This document shows, piece after piece, positions 9,210 to 17,446 of a stretch of 64,000 bases of DNA (positions are counted from its first letter, which is position 1; the number at the start of each line of letters is the position of its first letter). Both the position numbers and the translations under genes were made by a program. A model generated the notes under the pieces. The model searched no databases, was not told where the DNA came from, and was given only the letters and a program-made list of their open reading frames with translations. The stretch comes from Belliella aquatica (GTDB taxonomy: Bacteria; Bacteroidota; Bacteroidia; Cytophagales; Cyclobacteriaceae). Location: positions 62,001-126,000 of the forward strand of contig NZ_BMFD01000007.1 in assembly GCF_014637795.1 (NCBI RefSeq), written 5' to 3'.

Positions 9210-10490
9210 CTAATCCCCTATTTTATTTCCTTTCTGCCCCATTCTCAACTTGCTTTTGGGTGAGCCGATGATTTGGGAATTGTATATTCCTGAGTGTCCG
9301 CTGAAGATATAGGCGGTCACACAAGCTATTCCTATAAAAATTCCAGACTCAGCACCAAAGAGTTCTATACCCATTAGCGTACAAGCAAGCGGCGTATTGG
9401 TAGCTCCCGAGAAAACTCCCACAAAACCCATTCCTGCCAAAAGTGCAACAGGCAAGGGAATCAAGAAAGCTAGTGCATTTCCTAAGGTGGCGCCGGTGTA
9501 GAATAATGGCGTTACTTCTCCCCCTTTGAAACCTGCCCCGAGAGTTAAGGATGTCATTCCAATTTTTGCTAAAAAATCATACCAAGGCAAATCCTCTGAA
9601 AAAGCCTCCACAATTGTCGGCACACCCAATCCAATGTACTTCGTCGTCCCCATTACAAATACAAGCAAAGCAACCAAAACGCCCCCAACCACAGGTCTCA
9701 AGGGTGGGTATTTGATATATTTTTTGAATATTTCACTCCAAAAATGTGTCGCTTTTGCAAATAATCTTCCCCCCAAACCAAAGCATATTCCAGCAGGAAT
9801 AATCCATAGCAAATTGATCAAATTGAGGTTGGGTAAAATAGGGATTTCGTATTGAGTATGGTGGACTTGCCATAATTCCGCACAGGCATAATGTGCTACA
9901 AATGCGCCGATAAAAGCTGGCAAAATCGCTTCATAGCGGATTCTTCCAATGACCAACCACTCCAAAGCAAAAACTGCCCCCGCTAAGGGTGTCCCAAATA
10001 CAGAAGCAAAACCTGCTGCCACTCCAATGGTAATCAATATTCTACGGTCTTCTTTTTTGAGCTTAAACCACTTCGTAAACTGATCCGCTATGGCGCCCCC
10101 CATCTGCACCGCCGTACCCTCTCGTCCTGCCGAACCCCCAAAAAGATGTGTCACTAGCGTTCCGAAAAGCACCAAAGGAGCCATTCTAAGTGGGATGGTT
10201 TGCTGTGGATTATAGAATTCCTCCAAGAGTTGGTTGTTCCCCTTGACGACATTCTGACCATATTGATGGTATGTCCAGCCAATTAGCAATCCGCCCAAAG
10301 GCAATAGCGCAATGATCCAAATATTGGCCTCCCTATATTCGGTAACCCAATGCAGGGAAACCAAAAATACTGCTGATGCAGAACCTGCCAATAATCCGAT
10401 CACCGCGGCTATCAAAAGCCATTTGATGGTAAACTCTAAACTCGGGAAAAACTCTTCTTTTGAAAACTCTTTAATTTTTAAATATGCCAT
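9210..10490 (-). CDS. CLC-type fluoride/proton antiporter (EriC-F)
   Basis: The 426-residue inner membrane protein is a CLC family member: GGSAGREGTAVQMGG (GREGT, residues 122-126, contains the gating Glu124) and repeated helix-pair structure. At the position of the chloride-coordinating GSGIP filter it has GNNQL (84-88), so the filter serine of chloride transporters is missing. Replacement of this filter and GREGT instead of GREGP fit the fluoride-exporting CLC-F clade as I know it. Decisive context is a fluoride riboswitch in its leader at about 10562-10620. Role: export of F- to protect the cell. The start chosen is ATG 10490; a TTG at 10505 is less likely. Confidence 0.88.
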   Translation of the reverse strand: MAYLKIKEFSKEEFFPSLEFTIKWLLIAAVIGLLAGSASAVFLVSLHWVTEYREANIWIIALLPLGGLLIGWTYHQYGQNVVKGNNQLLEEFYNPQQTIPLRMAPLVLFGTLVTHLFGGSAGREGTAVQMGGAIADQFTKWFKLKKEDRRILITIGVAAGFASVFGTPLAGAVFALEWLVIGRIRYEAILPAFIGAFVAHYACAELWQVHHTQYEIPILPNLNLINLLWIIPAGICFGLGGRLFAKATHFWSEIFKKYIKYPPLRPVVGGVLVALLVFVMGTTKYIGLGVPTIVEAFSEDLPWYDFLAKIGMTSLTLGAGFKGGEVTPLFYTGATLGNALAFLIPLPVALLAGMGFVGVFSGATNTPLACTLMGIELFGAESGIFIGIACVTAYIFSGHSGIYNSQIIGSPKSKLRMGQKGNKIGD

Positions 10491-10561
10491 AGCCCACTCC
10501 AACAAGAGATAAAGGTGAAATCTTCCATCGAGAAATCCCGATTAGAAAGAAAATGAAAGTT

Positions 10562-10618
10562 GAAGTAGGAGTCATCAGCACCAAAAATGGGCGGTTGAAG
10601 GTGGAACCCCATCACCTA
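10562..10618 (-). promoter_or_regulatory. Fluoride riboswitch (crcB motif)
   Basis: Read on the minus strand, the leader begins GGTGATGGGGTTCCACC, continues ACCGCC, and closes with GCTGATGACTCCTACT. This matches the crcB/fluoride aptamer: the GGNGAUGG start, the pseudoknot-forming GUUC/ACC elements and the highly conserved UGAUGACUCCUAC segment. It sits about 75 bases upstream of the CLC-F start codon, in sense orientation. Binding of F- would turn the exporter gene on. Confidence 0.92.
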
Positions 10619-10625
10619 AGTAGGA

Positions 10626-10633
10626 CAAAAATA
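10626..10633 (-). promoter_or_regulatory. -7 promoter element for the fluoride riboswitch transcript
   Basis: TATTTTTG on the minus strand fits the Bacteroidota TAnnTTTG element and ends about 8 bases before the aptamer's first base, placing the transcript start at the aptamer. A TTTG lies upstream at slightly short spacing for a -33 element. Confidence 0.55.
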
Positions 10634-10763
10634 GAAAATAATGCTTCCAAAGCTAACCTTAGCCTTTCCTTTTTTATCAAAATAATAATGCCTAACTTTT
10701 AATTATTAAAACAAAGACACCCTTAATTGATTATTTTAACTAGGAAAAGTAAACCAGCAAAAC

Positions 10764-11657
10764 ATGAAAAACATTTTGATCACAGGAGGATCTGGATTGG
10801 TAGGAAAACGAATCACAGCACATTTAGAAGCGAAAGGACATGCAGTCGCGTGGCTTAGCCGATCTCCTGATAAGTACAAACAAAAATCATTTTCTTGGGA
10901 TGTAGATGCGATGCAAATCGACCAAGAAGCCATTGAATGGGCTGACGCTGTCATCCACTTGGCAGGCGAAGGTGTGGCAGATAGCCGCTGGACGGCCAAG
11001 AGAAAGCAAGCGATTCTTCATAGCCGAACACATTCCACTCAAATCTTGGCTGAAGCTATTTCCAAGGCAGAAAACAAACCGAGTTCATTTATCGCAGCTA
11101 GTGCTGTTGGGTACTATGGATTTAGCACAGGGAATGATGTGATCACAGAAAACAGTCCTGCGGGGGATGATTTCTTGGCTCAAGTGGTCATCGCTTGGGA
11201 AAATGAAAGCAAAAAACTAGAAAATCATGGTTTGAGAACGGTCATGTTGCGAATCGGTATCGTGCTGGATGAATCTGGTGGAGCGCTTAAAGAAATGCTC
11301 AAGCCACCTGTTGCCGCTCCATTGGGTTCGGGTGACCAATGGATGAGTTGGATACAGATTGAGGATTTGGCGAGGATGTTTGTCTTTGCAATAGAAAATG
11401 AATCCTTATCAGGTGTGTTCAATGCCGTAGGCCCAAAACCAGTAACAAACAGAACACTCACTCAAAGTGCTGCTAAGAAAATCAATAAGCTGTTTGTTGG
11501 TGTTGGTGTTCCTGCATTTTTGTTGAAAATTATCTTAGGGGAAATGGCACTGATGGTCCTTGGAGGAAACAAAGCAAGTTCCAAAAAAATAGAAGCCGCT
11601 GGTTTCCAGTTCCGATATCCGAGCATCGAAGAAGCGCTGGAGAAGACTTTTAAATAG
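10764..11657 (+). CDS. TIGR01777 family SDR epimerase-like protein
   Basis: The 297-residue protein starts with MKNILITGGSGLVGKRI, the glycine-rich NAD(P)-binding motif of extended SDRs. The middle holds DAVIHLAGEGVADSRWTAKRK, a hallmark of the TIGR01777/YfcH subfamily, and SAVGYYG with the catalytic-type YxxxG arrangement. The last 50 residues (ending PSIEEALEKTF) match the DUF1731 tail of that group. The physiological substrate of this subfamily is not established. It is a stand-alone gene reading away from the fluoride unit. Confidence 0.88.
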   Translation: MKNILITGGSGLVGKRITAHLEAKGHAVAWLSRSPDKYKQKSFSWDVDAMQIDQEAIEWADAVIHLAGEGVADSRWTAKRKQAILHSRTHSTQILAEAISKAENKPSSFIAASAVGYYGFSTGNDVITENSPAGDDFLAQVVIAWENESKKLENHGLRTVMLRIGIVLDESGGALKEMLKPPVAAPLGSGDQWMSWIQIEDLARMFVFAIENESLSGVFNAVGPKPVTNRTLTQSAAKKINKLFVGVGVPAFLLKIILGEMALMVLGGNKASSKKIEAAGFQFRYPSIEEALEKTFK

Positions 11658-11965
11658 TTGGTTGTAAGGTTTTAAGGTAAAAAAGTTTCAAAGTTGGTGG
11701 GGTAGCTAAGAAATAATTTTAAGGTTGGAAAGTTTTAAGGTTTTAAGGTTGATGGAGTAGCGAGATTTTGTTGATCTGCAGAGTAAAAAAGCTTTGTGCC
11801 CTTTGTGAAAACTTGGTGCTCTTCGTGGTTAAAAATTTTTGAAGAAGATTTAGAATAATAAAGTAATGTCCACACTTTATCACTTTGTAGAACTCGTCCG
11901 CCGTAGCGGATTATAAAAAAAACATAACTCCGCTCCTACCCTGACTTTGCGAGAAACTAACTGTA
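11658..11965. repeat. Intergenic region with dispersed repeat (copy A of inverted pair)
   Basis: Positions 11719-11844 are the reverse complement, with scattered differences, of 43021-43148. Shared landmarks include AAGGTTGGAAAGTT, GCGAGATTTTGTTG and GTGCCCTTTGTG. At 11889-11915 a short palindrome-bearing element (TCCGCCGTAGCGGA core) recurs at 57626-57652. No gene was seen in the rest of the region. Confidence 0.7.
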
Positions 11966-12142
11966 TTAAGAAGTCCCCTTCCTACCGAAGAGAAACCAAA
12001 GAATGGTACCAAGAAGTGGCAAAAACAACACTACCAGTATCCATACGATTTTGTCATTTCCTCCACCACCGAATTTTCTTGTCAACACATCATAAATCGT
12101 GTAGGCGTAAATCAAAAGGCCTACTATTCCTAATCCAAACAT
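11966..12142 (-). CDS. PLDc_N-type small membrane protein, 58 aa
   Basis: A short frame starting at ATG 12142 encodes MFGLGIVGLLIYAYTIYDVL, then a polar turn, then VWILVVLFLPLLGTILWFLFG. The layout is two membrane helices separated by a short hydrophilic loop, with a terminal basic tail (GRKGTS). The 'D-x-L....KIVWILVVLFLPLLG' pattern is that of the phospholipase D N-terminal (PLDc_N) helix pair. It is the fourth and shortest member of a tandem array with the three genes upstream (12148-12844). The intergenic gap to its neighbour is only 5 bases. Function of free-standing PLDc_N proteins is not established. Confidence 0.75.
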   Translation of the reverse strand: MFGLGIVGLLIYAYTIYDVLTRKFGGGGNDKIVWILVVLFLPLLGTILWFLFGRKGTS

Positions 12143-12147
12143 AGTAT

Positions 12148-12354
12148 TTATTTTATAGGTGGAAGATTATTTACTTTTTGTTTTGGCGCTATGATCCAAT
12201 AGAAAATTGCTCCAAAAGGTTTGGTAAAAATGATAACCAAAATCCAAACCACTTTCATATCCGAATCTTTAAATTTTGACTCGAATGCGTCAGATAGCGT
12301 TATTACCCAAAACAACATGAGCAACAAGCCTACGATCACAATAGGTAAAGTCAT
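12148..12354 (-). CDS. PLDc_N-type small membrane protein, 68 aa
   Basis: This 68-residue, two-helix protein contains FWVITLSDAFESKF, then MKVVWILVIIFTKPFGAIFYWIIAPKQ. This is the PLDc_N pattern: a helix ending in an Asp, a polar loop, then K-x-x-W and a second helix ending YWIIAPKQK. It is most similar to the neighbour at 12360 (shared ITLxD, SKFKD/SNFKD, YWIIAPxQK), showing a recent duplication. It probably sits in the inner membrane. There is no catalytic HKD motif, so it is not a phospholipase. Confidence 0.75.
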   Translation of the reverse strand: MTLPIVIVGLLLMLFWVITLSDAFESKFKDSDMKVVWILVIIFTKPFGAIFYWIIAPKQKVNNLPPIK

Positions 12355-12359
12355 CGGAT

Positions 12360-12617
12360 CTATTTAAAGTGATTAAATTGATTGAAATTATTGTTTTTCT
12401 GATTTGGTGCAATAATCCAATAGATAATCACCCCAAGGAAATTAGCAAATAAGACAATGAGAATCCAAATCAGCTTCATATTTGGATCTTTGAAATTAGA
12501 CCTGACTATATCCACTAAAGTAATGATCCAAAAGACGAAAAAAGCAAAAGCTACTATCGAAAAGAGAATCAATATAAAACTTCCGGGACTTATACCTCCT
12601 ATAAATGATAAATTCAT
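12360..12617 (-). CDS. PLDc_N-type small membrane protein, 85 aa
   Basis: An 85-residue protein with an N-terminal hydrophobic segment, FWIITLVDIVRSNFKDPNMK and LIWILIVLFANFLGVIIYWIIAPNQK, followed by an Asn/Phe-rich tail. Same PLDc_N fold and spacing as its neighbours. Its start overlaps the stop of the gene at 12614 by 4 bases, so the array is an operon. Function unknown; two-helix PLDc_N modules on larger proteins act as membrane anchors. Confidence 0.75.
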   Translation of the reverse strand: MNLSFIGGISPGSFILILFSIVAFAFFVFWIITLVDIVRSNFKDPNMKLIWILIVLFANFLGVIIYWIIAPNQKNNNFNQFNHFK

Positions 12618-12844
12618 CTGTATCTCAGTTTTTGTTTTCTAGCAAAATGACCGTAAAGGAATGGTGCTACAGGATTCAGAAAAACCAGAAGTAGCAACCA
12701 AAGCATCTTTATTGAATTATCCGTAAATTCGGACTTTAGTAAATCTACCAAACTCCAAATCCAAAGTATTCCATAAAGTACCATCGTAAGCAAAATGGCG
12801 TTTGGAATGAAGCCTGACATAGAAGAAGGTGTTATAAATTCCAT
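12614..12844 (-). CDS. PLDc_N-type small membrane protein, 76 aa (first of array)
   Basis: 76 residues with ILLTMVLYGILWIWSLVDLL, the polar loop KSEFTDNSIK, and MLWLLLLVFLNPVAPFLYGHFARKQK. This is the first gene of the four-gene minus-strand array and the most divergent: the second helix ends in YGHFARKQ rather than YWIIAP. It is divergently transcribed from the M14 peptidase at 12934, so the 89-base gap must hold both promoters. Confidence 0.72.
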   Translation of the reverse strand: MEFITPSSMSGFIPNAILLTMVLYGILWIWSLVDLLKSEFTDNSIKMLWLLLLVFLNPVAPFLYGHFARKQKLRYR

Positions 12845-12933
12845 GTTCTTTTATTTAAAATGAAAAAAGAAGAAAACGAATCTACTAAAAATAGTTTAAA
12901 TCACTCTAATTACAAGCATAAAATAATTCAAAT

Positions 12934-15498
12934 ATGATGTTTAAAAGAAGTTTATTCCTGTTCCTTAGCTTTATTACTACGGTAAGTTTCGCGCAAATTG
13001 ATCTCCAATATTATCTTCCCGAAAACCACACCTACAATCCAGCGGTCCCTACACCTAAGGAAGTGTTGGGATTTGAGGTCGGTGAATGGCATGCTTCCTA
13101 CGATCAGGTGGTTATGTACATGAAAACCCTTGCGGCTGCCTCCGATCGGGTAACGATCCAAGAAATCGGAAAAACATACGAGCAAAGACCACAGCTCACT
13201 CTGACCATCACAAGTCCATCGAATCACAATCAGATAGATAAAATCAAAGCAGAAAGAAAAAAACTCCGTAAGCCAAATGCGTCTGTAAATATCAAAGATA
13301 TGCCCATTGTCGTTTACGCAGGTTATTCTGTTCATGGCAATGAACCTTCTGCGGTGAATACTTCTTTGCTAGCTGCCTATCACTTCGCTGCGGCCAATGA
13401 AATTGAATCAGATTTGGAAGATGTTATCATTTTGATTGATCCTGCTTTGAATCCTGATGGAGTCAATAGATTTGCTTCTTGGGTAAATTCCCACAAGAGC
13501 TATGTTCCAAACGGCGACCCTGTCAATAGAGAACTGAATGAACCTTGGCCTAGAGGAAGAACTAACCATTATTGGTTTGACTTGAATAGAGATTGGTTAC
13601 CAGTACAGCATCCTGAATCAAGAAATCGCGTGGCAGTGATCCAAGATTGGTTGCCCAATATTCAGCTTGATTTTCATGAAATGGGAACCAACAGCACCTA
13701 CTTTTTCCAACCTGGAGTACCTTCGAGAAATCACCCTTTGACCCCAAAGAAGAACTTTGAATTGACTGAGAAAATCGGGCAGTATCATGCCAAGTACCTT
13801 GATAATATTGGCTCACTTTATTACAGTCAGGAGGATTTCGATGACTTCTATTACGGAAAAGGCTCCACCTATCCTGATGTACAAGGTTCGATTGGGATAC
13901 TATTTGAGCAAGCCTCTTCGCGAGGACACCTTCAGGAAAGCATTTATGGTCCTGTGAGATTTGAGTTTACGATCAAAAATCAATTTACAACCACACTTTC
14001 TTCCTTCGAAGCCGCCGTAGAGATGCGTGAGGAAATGAACAAATACCTCAAAGACTTTTATGCAGAGGCAAAATCTGAGTCCGATGTAGATACCAACAAA
14101 GCCTATATTTTTGGAGCTGCAGAAGATGGTGGAAAAATTTTCCACTTGGCTGACATCATATTGCAGCATGACATTGATGTCTTTAGCTTGAAAGAAGACA
14201 TCTCAGTCAACGGAATGGAATTCAAAAAAGACAAAGCCTATATCGTTCCACTCAACCAACCCCAATACAGGTTGATCAAAGGGATTTTTGAAACAAGGAC
14301 AAGTTTTGCAGACAGTCTTTTCTACGATGTGTCCGCGTGGACGATGCCCATGGCATTTAATATTAACAATATGGCTTTGAGTAGTCGAATTCTCAATTTG
14401 GCCAATGTAGAGCAAGTCGATAAAAGCTTGAAACTTCCAGAAGGGAAGGTTATCGGTGATGCAGGCGCTTATGCCTATGCTTTTGAATGGACTGAATATT
14501 ACGCGCCAAAAGCTGCTTATGAGTTAATGGACAAAGGCTATCTAGTCCGCGCAAGTCATGCCGAGATGGAAGCTGAGGGTGAAGTCAAATTCAAAAGAGG
14601 AAGCATCTTCATCAGCAAGGGATTGTCAAAAGTAAGCGATCAGGAGTTTTATAATGATCTCCAAGCAACTGCCAAAACCTCAGGCGTAGAAATCTATGCC
14701 ATCAGTAGTGGCTACACCAAAGGAGTCAATGTGGGATCTCCAAGCCTTGATGTATTGAACAAACCAAGTATCGCAATGCTGGTAGATGGAGGTGTTTCGA
14801 GCAGTGAAGCTGGAGAAATCTGGCATTTGCTTGATCAAAGGTATGAAATGCCGATCACGCTAATGCCTATGGATAGATTCAATGGAACAGATATTAATCG
14901 ATACAATACGATCATCCTTCCAAATGGGAGTTATTACAGTTTAGGAAAATCAGGTGCCGAAAAATTGAAAGACTGGGTAAGCGCTGGTGGGACATTGATC
15001 GCTCGAGGTTCAGCTTTGAATTGGTTGGATCAAAATGAAATCGGTTCTTTCAAGTTCAAAGTTGATTCAGAAGATCTAAAGGAAGAAAGCGCAATTCAAA
15101 AACCTTATGCCGATTACAGTAATGCTACCGGAGCAAGAGTGACAGGCGGAGCAATCTTCAATGTCAAACTTGATATCACACATCCACTAGGATATGGCTA
15201 TACAAGTCCTGATTTATTTACTTTCAGAAGTGGAAATCAATTTATGATTCCTGCTGACAACCCTTATGCAAACCCAATGATCTACACTTCAGATCCCTTG
15301 GCAAGTGGCTATGTTCATCCTAGTAATCTAGAGCAGATGAAAGATTCAGCTGCCATTCGTGTAGCTACAGTTGGACGAGGTCGAGTGATCGGGTTTGTAG
15401 ATAATCCCAATTTCAGAGCATTCTGGTTTGGCACCAACAAATTGTTTATGAATGCGATTTTCTTCGGGAGTACCATTAATGGAGGGACGGGGAGATAG
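12934..15498 (+). CDS. Secreted M14 family zinc carboxypeptidase with C-terminal GATase-like domain
   Basis: An 854-residue protein with a Sec signal peptide (cleavage after about SFA, residue 20). The M14 catalytic set is complete: HGNE (His134, Glu137), DLNRDW (Arg219, substrate carboxylate binding), HEMG (His248), and ILFEQASSRG (Glu325, catalytic base). Residues beyond about 560 form a separate region with SIAMLVDGGVSSSEAGEIWHLL and NTIILPNGSYYSL, resembling the class I amidotransferase-like domain found at the end of many Bacteroidota M14 proteins. It probably acts in the periplasm or outside the cell on peptides or peptidoglycan stems. A strong hairpin follows it. Confidence 0.88.
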   Translation: MMFKRSLFLFLSFITTVSFAQIDLQYYLPENHTYNPAVPTPKEVLGFEVGEWHASYDQVVMYMKTLAAASDRVTIQEIGKTYEQRPQLTLTITSPSNHNQIDKIKAERKKLRKPNASVNIKDMPIVVYAGYSVHGNEPSAVNTSLLAAYHFAAANEIESDLEDVIILIDPALNPDGVNRFASWVNSHKSYVPNGDPVNRELNEPWPRGRTNHYWFDLNRDWLPVQHPESRNRVAVIQDWLPNIQLDFHEMGTNSTYFFQPGVPSRNHPLTPKKNFELTEKIGQYHAKYLDNIGSLYYSQEDFDDFYYGKGSTYPDVQGSIGILFEQASSRGHLQESIYGPVRFEFTIKNQFTTTLSSFEAAVEMREEMNKYLKDFYAEAKSESDVDTNKAYIFGAAEDGGKIFHLADIILQHDIDVFSLKEDISVNGMEFKKDKAYIVPLNQPQYRLIKGIFETRTSFADSLFYDVSAWTMPMAFNINNMALSSRILNLANVEQVDKSLKLPEGKVIGDAGAYAYAFEWTEYYAPKAAYELMDKGYLVRASHAEMEAEGEVKFKRGSIFISKGLSKVSDQEFYNDLQATAKTSGVEIYAISSGYTKGVNVGSPSLDVLNKPSIAMLVDGGVSSSEAGEIWHLLDQRYEMPITLMPMDRFNGTDINRYNTIILPNGSYYSLGKSGAEKLKDWVSAGGTLIARGSALNWLDQNEIGSFKFKVDSEDLKEESAIQKPYADYSNATGARVTGGAIFNVKLDITHPLGYGYTSPDLFTFRSGNQFMIPADNPYANPMIYTSDPLASGYVHPSNLEQMKDSAAIRVATVGRGRVIGFVDNPNFRAFWFGTNKLFMNAIFFGSTINGGTGR

Positions 15499-15524
15499 GT
15501 TTTTGATTAGAAGATGTTTTATAA

Positions 15525-15564
15525 TGATAAACCTCAAGCAATTGGAATTGCTTGAGGTTTATCA
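15525..15564 (+). terminator. Long palindromic hairpin after the M14 gene
   Basis: Nearly perfect arms (TGATAAACCTCAAGCAATT and its complement) form a stem of about 19 base pairs with almost no loop, starting 27 bases after the stop codon. No long T-run follows, so it may act as a 3'-end stabiliser as well as a terminator. Confidence 0.6.
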
Positions 15565-15583
15565 TTCAGAATCAGCACAGAAA

Positions 15584-15661
15584 GATGTCAGGGCTAACGC
15601 CCCTTTTAGATTTGATATACCCGATGTTTTCTACGAAGATGACAGGGCTAAAGCCCCTGTC
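15584..15661. repeat. Paired 'GGGCT..GCCCC' palindromic repeat, copy 1
   Basis: Two short palindromes (core CAGGGCTAACGCCCCT and CAGGGCTAAAGCCCCTG) are spaced about 43 bases apart and joined by TTTTCTACGAAGAT. The same two-part element recurs at 32915-32990. No coding potential. Confidence 0.7.
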
Positions 15662-15706
15662 TGTGATATGATGAAGAGCTTAGATTCTGACAAAAAAATA
15701 ATATAA

Positions 15707-15820
15707 GATAGGATTCATGCTGAGATTAAGGGTGAATCTATTCTTAGAGAAGTTAATAATTCCGAAGGTGGGTATACCAATGTAATTACTACGCCAAAAG
15801 CTTTAAACGCATGTGATTGA
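15707..15820 (+). pseudogene. Possible C-terminal remnant of a deaminase-like toxin
   Basis: A 37-codon open stretch with no start codon lies between an in-frame stop (15704) and a stop at 15818, one base before the ATG of the next gene. It reads ...HAEIKGESILREV...ITTPKALNACD. HAE is the zinc-binding motif of the cytidine-deaminase fold, used by several polymorphic toxins, and direct abutment to a small downstream gene is the layout of toxin C-terminus plus immunity gene. The rest of any toxin gene is absent; the repeat at 15584-15661 lies where it would have been. The second half of the zinc site (PCxxC) is not intact. This is a speculative reading. Confidence 0.25.
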
Positions 15821-15821
15821 T

Positions 15822-16433
15822 ATGAAAACATTATTAAAAGTACTCATTGCCGTAATTGGGTGTGCTTCCTGCCAATCTAGGGAACAAGAAGAGATATCTG
15901 CATTGCTCGAGACAATTTTTGAAAAAAAAATAGCGAGAGGAGATTCTATTTATCTTGTACAAGATGCGGTATTGGAGTGGGAAGGTAATGAATTCGAAAA
16001 GAATTGTAATCTTTTCTGGCTAAAAGAACTCTTTAATCACGCAGTACCTAAGAGTATTGATTTATCAAAAATCTATACAGAAAAAGATATTGAGCATATA
16101 TGTCTTGAAAATGCCAAACCTTATAAGTTCTTGCCTAATCAACTACATCCGCAGATTAGTCTTGTACCAAAGGAAAGAATTGACAAAATGATTACTTCCT
16201 TAGAGGAAAATGTAAAAAGAGGAGGACCTATTTACATTACCGAGGAAATGAATAAGTTTACATATTATGAAAAGCTTTCTAGACCAATTTTTACTAAAAA
16301 CTATAAGTATGCAATTATTTACGCGCAGTCAGTTTGTTTTCCAGATCCCTGCGTTGGCCCAAAGCTAGTTATTTATGAAAAAATTGAGGGAGTTTGGAAA
16401 TCACTAGGGGGTATGAACTTCTATTTGGTTTAA
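15822..16433 (+). CDS. Hypothetical lipoprotein, 203 aa
   Basis: The protein starts at ATG 15822 (MKTLLKVLIAVIGCASC); an upstream GTG at 15813 would spoil the signal sequence. The hydrophobic stretch and Cys at about residue 14 look like a lipoprotein signal. The mature part is charged, with a Cys-containing pair near the C-terminus (CFPDPCVGPK). I do not recognise a family. It follows a possible toxin remnant by one base and is followed by two similar-sized hypothetical genes, so it could be an immunity-type protein, but this rests only on position. Confidence 0.6.
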   Translation: MKTLLKVLIAVIGCASCQSREQEEISALLETIFEKKIARGDSIYLVQDAVLEWEGNEFEKNCNLFWLKELFNHAVPKSIDLSKIYTEKDIEHICLENAKPYKFLPNQLHPQISLVPKERIDKMITSLEENVKRGGPIYITEEMNKFTYYEKLSRPIFTKNYKYAIIYAQSVCFPDPCVGPKLVIYEKIEGVWKSLGGMNFYLV

Positions 16434-16445
16434 CTAAAGTTGAAA

Positions 16446-16790
16446 ATGAAAAAAAGCTCGAAAAAATTAATATTCACAATTACTTTTATTGTCTTTATCT
16501 CAATTTCTCTTTTTTGGGCTAAAGAGATTAGAGGATTTCAAAAAATCGAAGATGTTTCACAATCTCAAGTCATTCAATATAAAACTGATCCAAAAAGAAT
16601 TGTAACCTCTATTCTAACCATCAAAGGAGAAGTAAATGGAGATTTCATGATCAATCGAAACCTTAAACTTGAAGCGGGAAAAATTGATCGCGTGATCCGC
16701 AGTGATTGGTATCATAACGAAATAGAAATCACTTATAATCCTATTGATGTGACGAAAGGTCATTTGAAAATTAAAATAGAGCTTTATTAA
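16446..16790 (+). CDS. Hypothetical membrane-anchored protein, 114 aa
   Basis: ATG 16446 gives a basic N-terminus (MKKSSKKL), then one hydrophobic helix (residues about 8-25), then a soluble beta-rich domain. The latter contains ILTIKGEVNGDFMIN and HNEIEITYNP, suggesting strands of a small extracytoplasmic domain. No family recognised. Its stop is immediately followed by the ATG of the lipoprotein gene at 16791, so they are co-transcribed with the gene at 15822. Confidence 0.6.
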   Translation: MKKSSKKLIFTITFIVFISISLFWAKEIRGFQKIEDVSQSQVIQYKTDPKRIVTSILTIKGEVNGDFMINRNLKLEAGKIDRVIRSDWYHNEIEITYNPIDVTKGHLKIKIELY

Positions 16791-17444
16791 ATGAAAAATA
16801 TATCAATCATCTTACTCTTCTTCCTTATTGCATCATGTTCATCTAAGGAAAACAACAACAACTCTACTATTGAGGTTGATGAAAATTATCAAGACGATCA
16901 AAACTTCGAAAATTATATTCATAAATACGGATTTGCTGAAAATGACACTCCCGCTTGGTACATGAAAGATACTGACGGAATAGTAATTGAAGAAATAGCC
17001 GAAAGCTTTGAAAAATCATCTGTTGAGATCCAAGGCTTTAGTTTAGACAGCTTACTAAAAGGAAATGCTGTCAAAAATCTGGGATTAACGCTAAATAATA
17101 GTAGATCTGAAATCAATTTCAATGATTATTTGAATGAAAAAAAGACCTTGTACTTAACTGAAAAAAATAATCTGCTCAAACATATCAGCATCTATGATTT
17201 AAGGGAAATTGATGTTACTCTTGAAGAAATCAATTTAAGTAGGCTAAACCTGGTTAGTTATAAAAATAAATATCCGGGGTCTTACAGTTTAAGGAATTTG
17301 TTTAGTTTATCTGCTTCTTCACATTTAGCACCTTTAGATTCTGTCAAATCCATTCAGCACACTTTCTTGTGGACAAGCAATGGAAGATTAGACTTGATTT
17401 GGGTTAACGAAAGACCCCACATGCTAGATTATTGGGTATTTTAA
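16791..17444 (+). CDS. Hypothetical lipoprotein, 217 aa
   Basis: The N-terminus MKNISIILLFFLIASC is a clear lipoprotein signal peptide with lipobox IASC and a +2 Ser. A low-complexity Asn/Asp/Glu linker follows, then a 150-residue globular domain with W-x-M-K-D and a closing HTFLWTSNGRLDLIWVNERP. I recognise no family. It ends the three-gene run 15822-17444 and is followed by a hairpin shared with the convergent receptor gene. Confidence 0.6.
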   Translation: MKNISIILLFFLIASCSSKENNNNSTIEVDENYQDDQNFENYIHKYGFAENDTPAWYMKDTDGIVIEEIAESFEKSSVEIQGFSLDSLLKGNAVKNLGLTLNNSRSEINFNDYLNEKKTLYLTEKNNLLKHISIYDLREIDVTLEEINLSRLNLVSYKNKYPGSYSLRNLFSLSASSHLAPLDSVKSIQHTFLWTSNGRLDLIWVNERPHMLDYWVF

Positions 17445-17446
17445 AA

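Noticed and set aside
9017-9271. 84-codon plus-strand frame
   Set aside because: It overlaps the C-terminal part of the CLC gene antisense and has no homology-like pattern.
15452-15706. 84-codon frame starting inside the M14 gene end
   Set aside because: It runs through a terminator and a palindromic repeat; the first 15 codons are the M14 gene in another frame.
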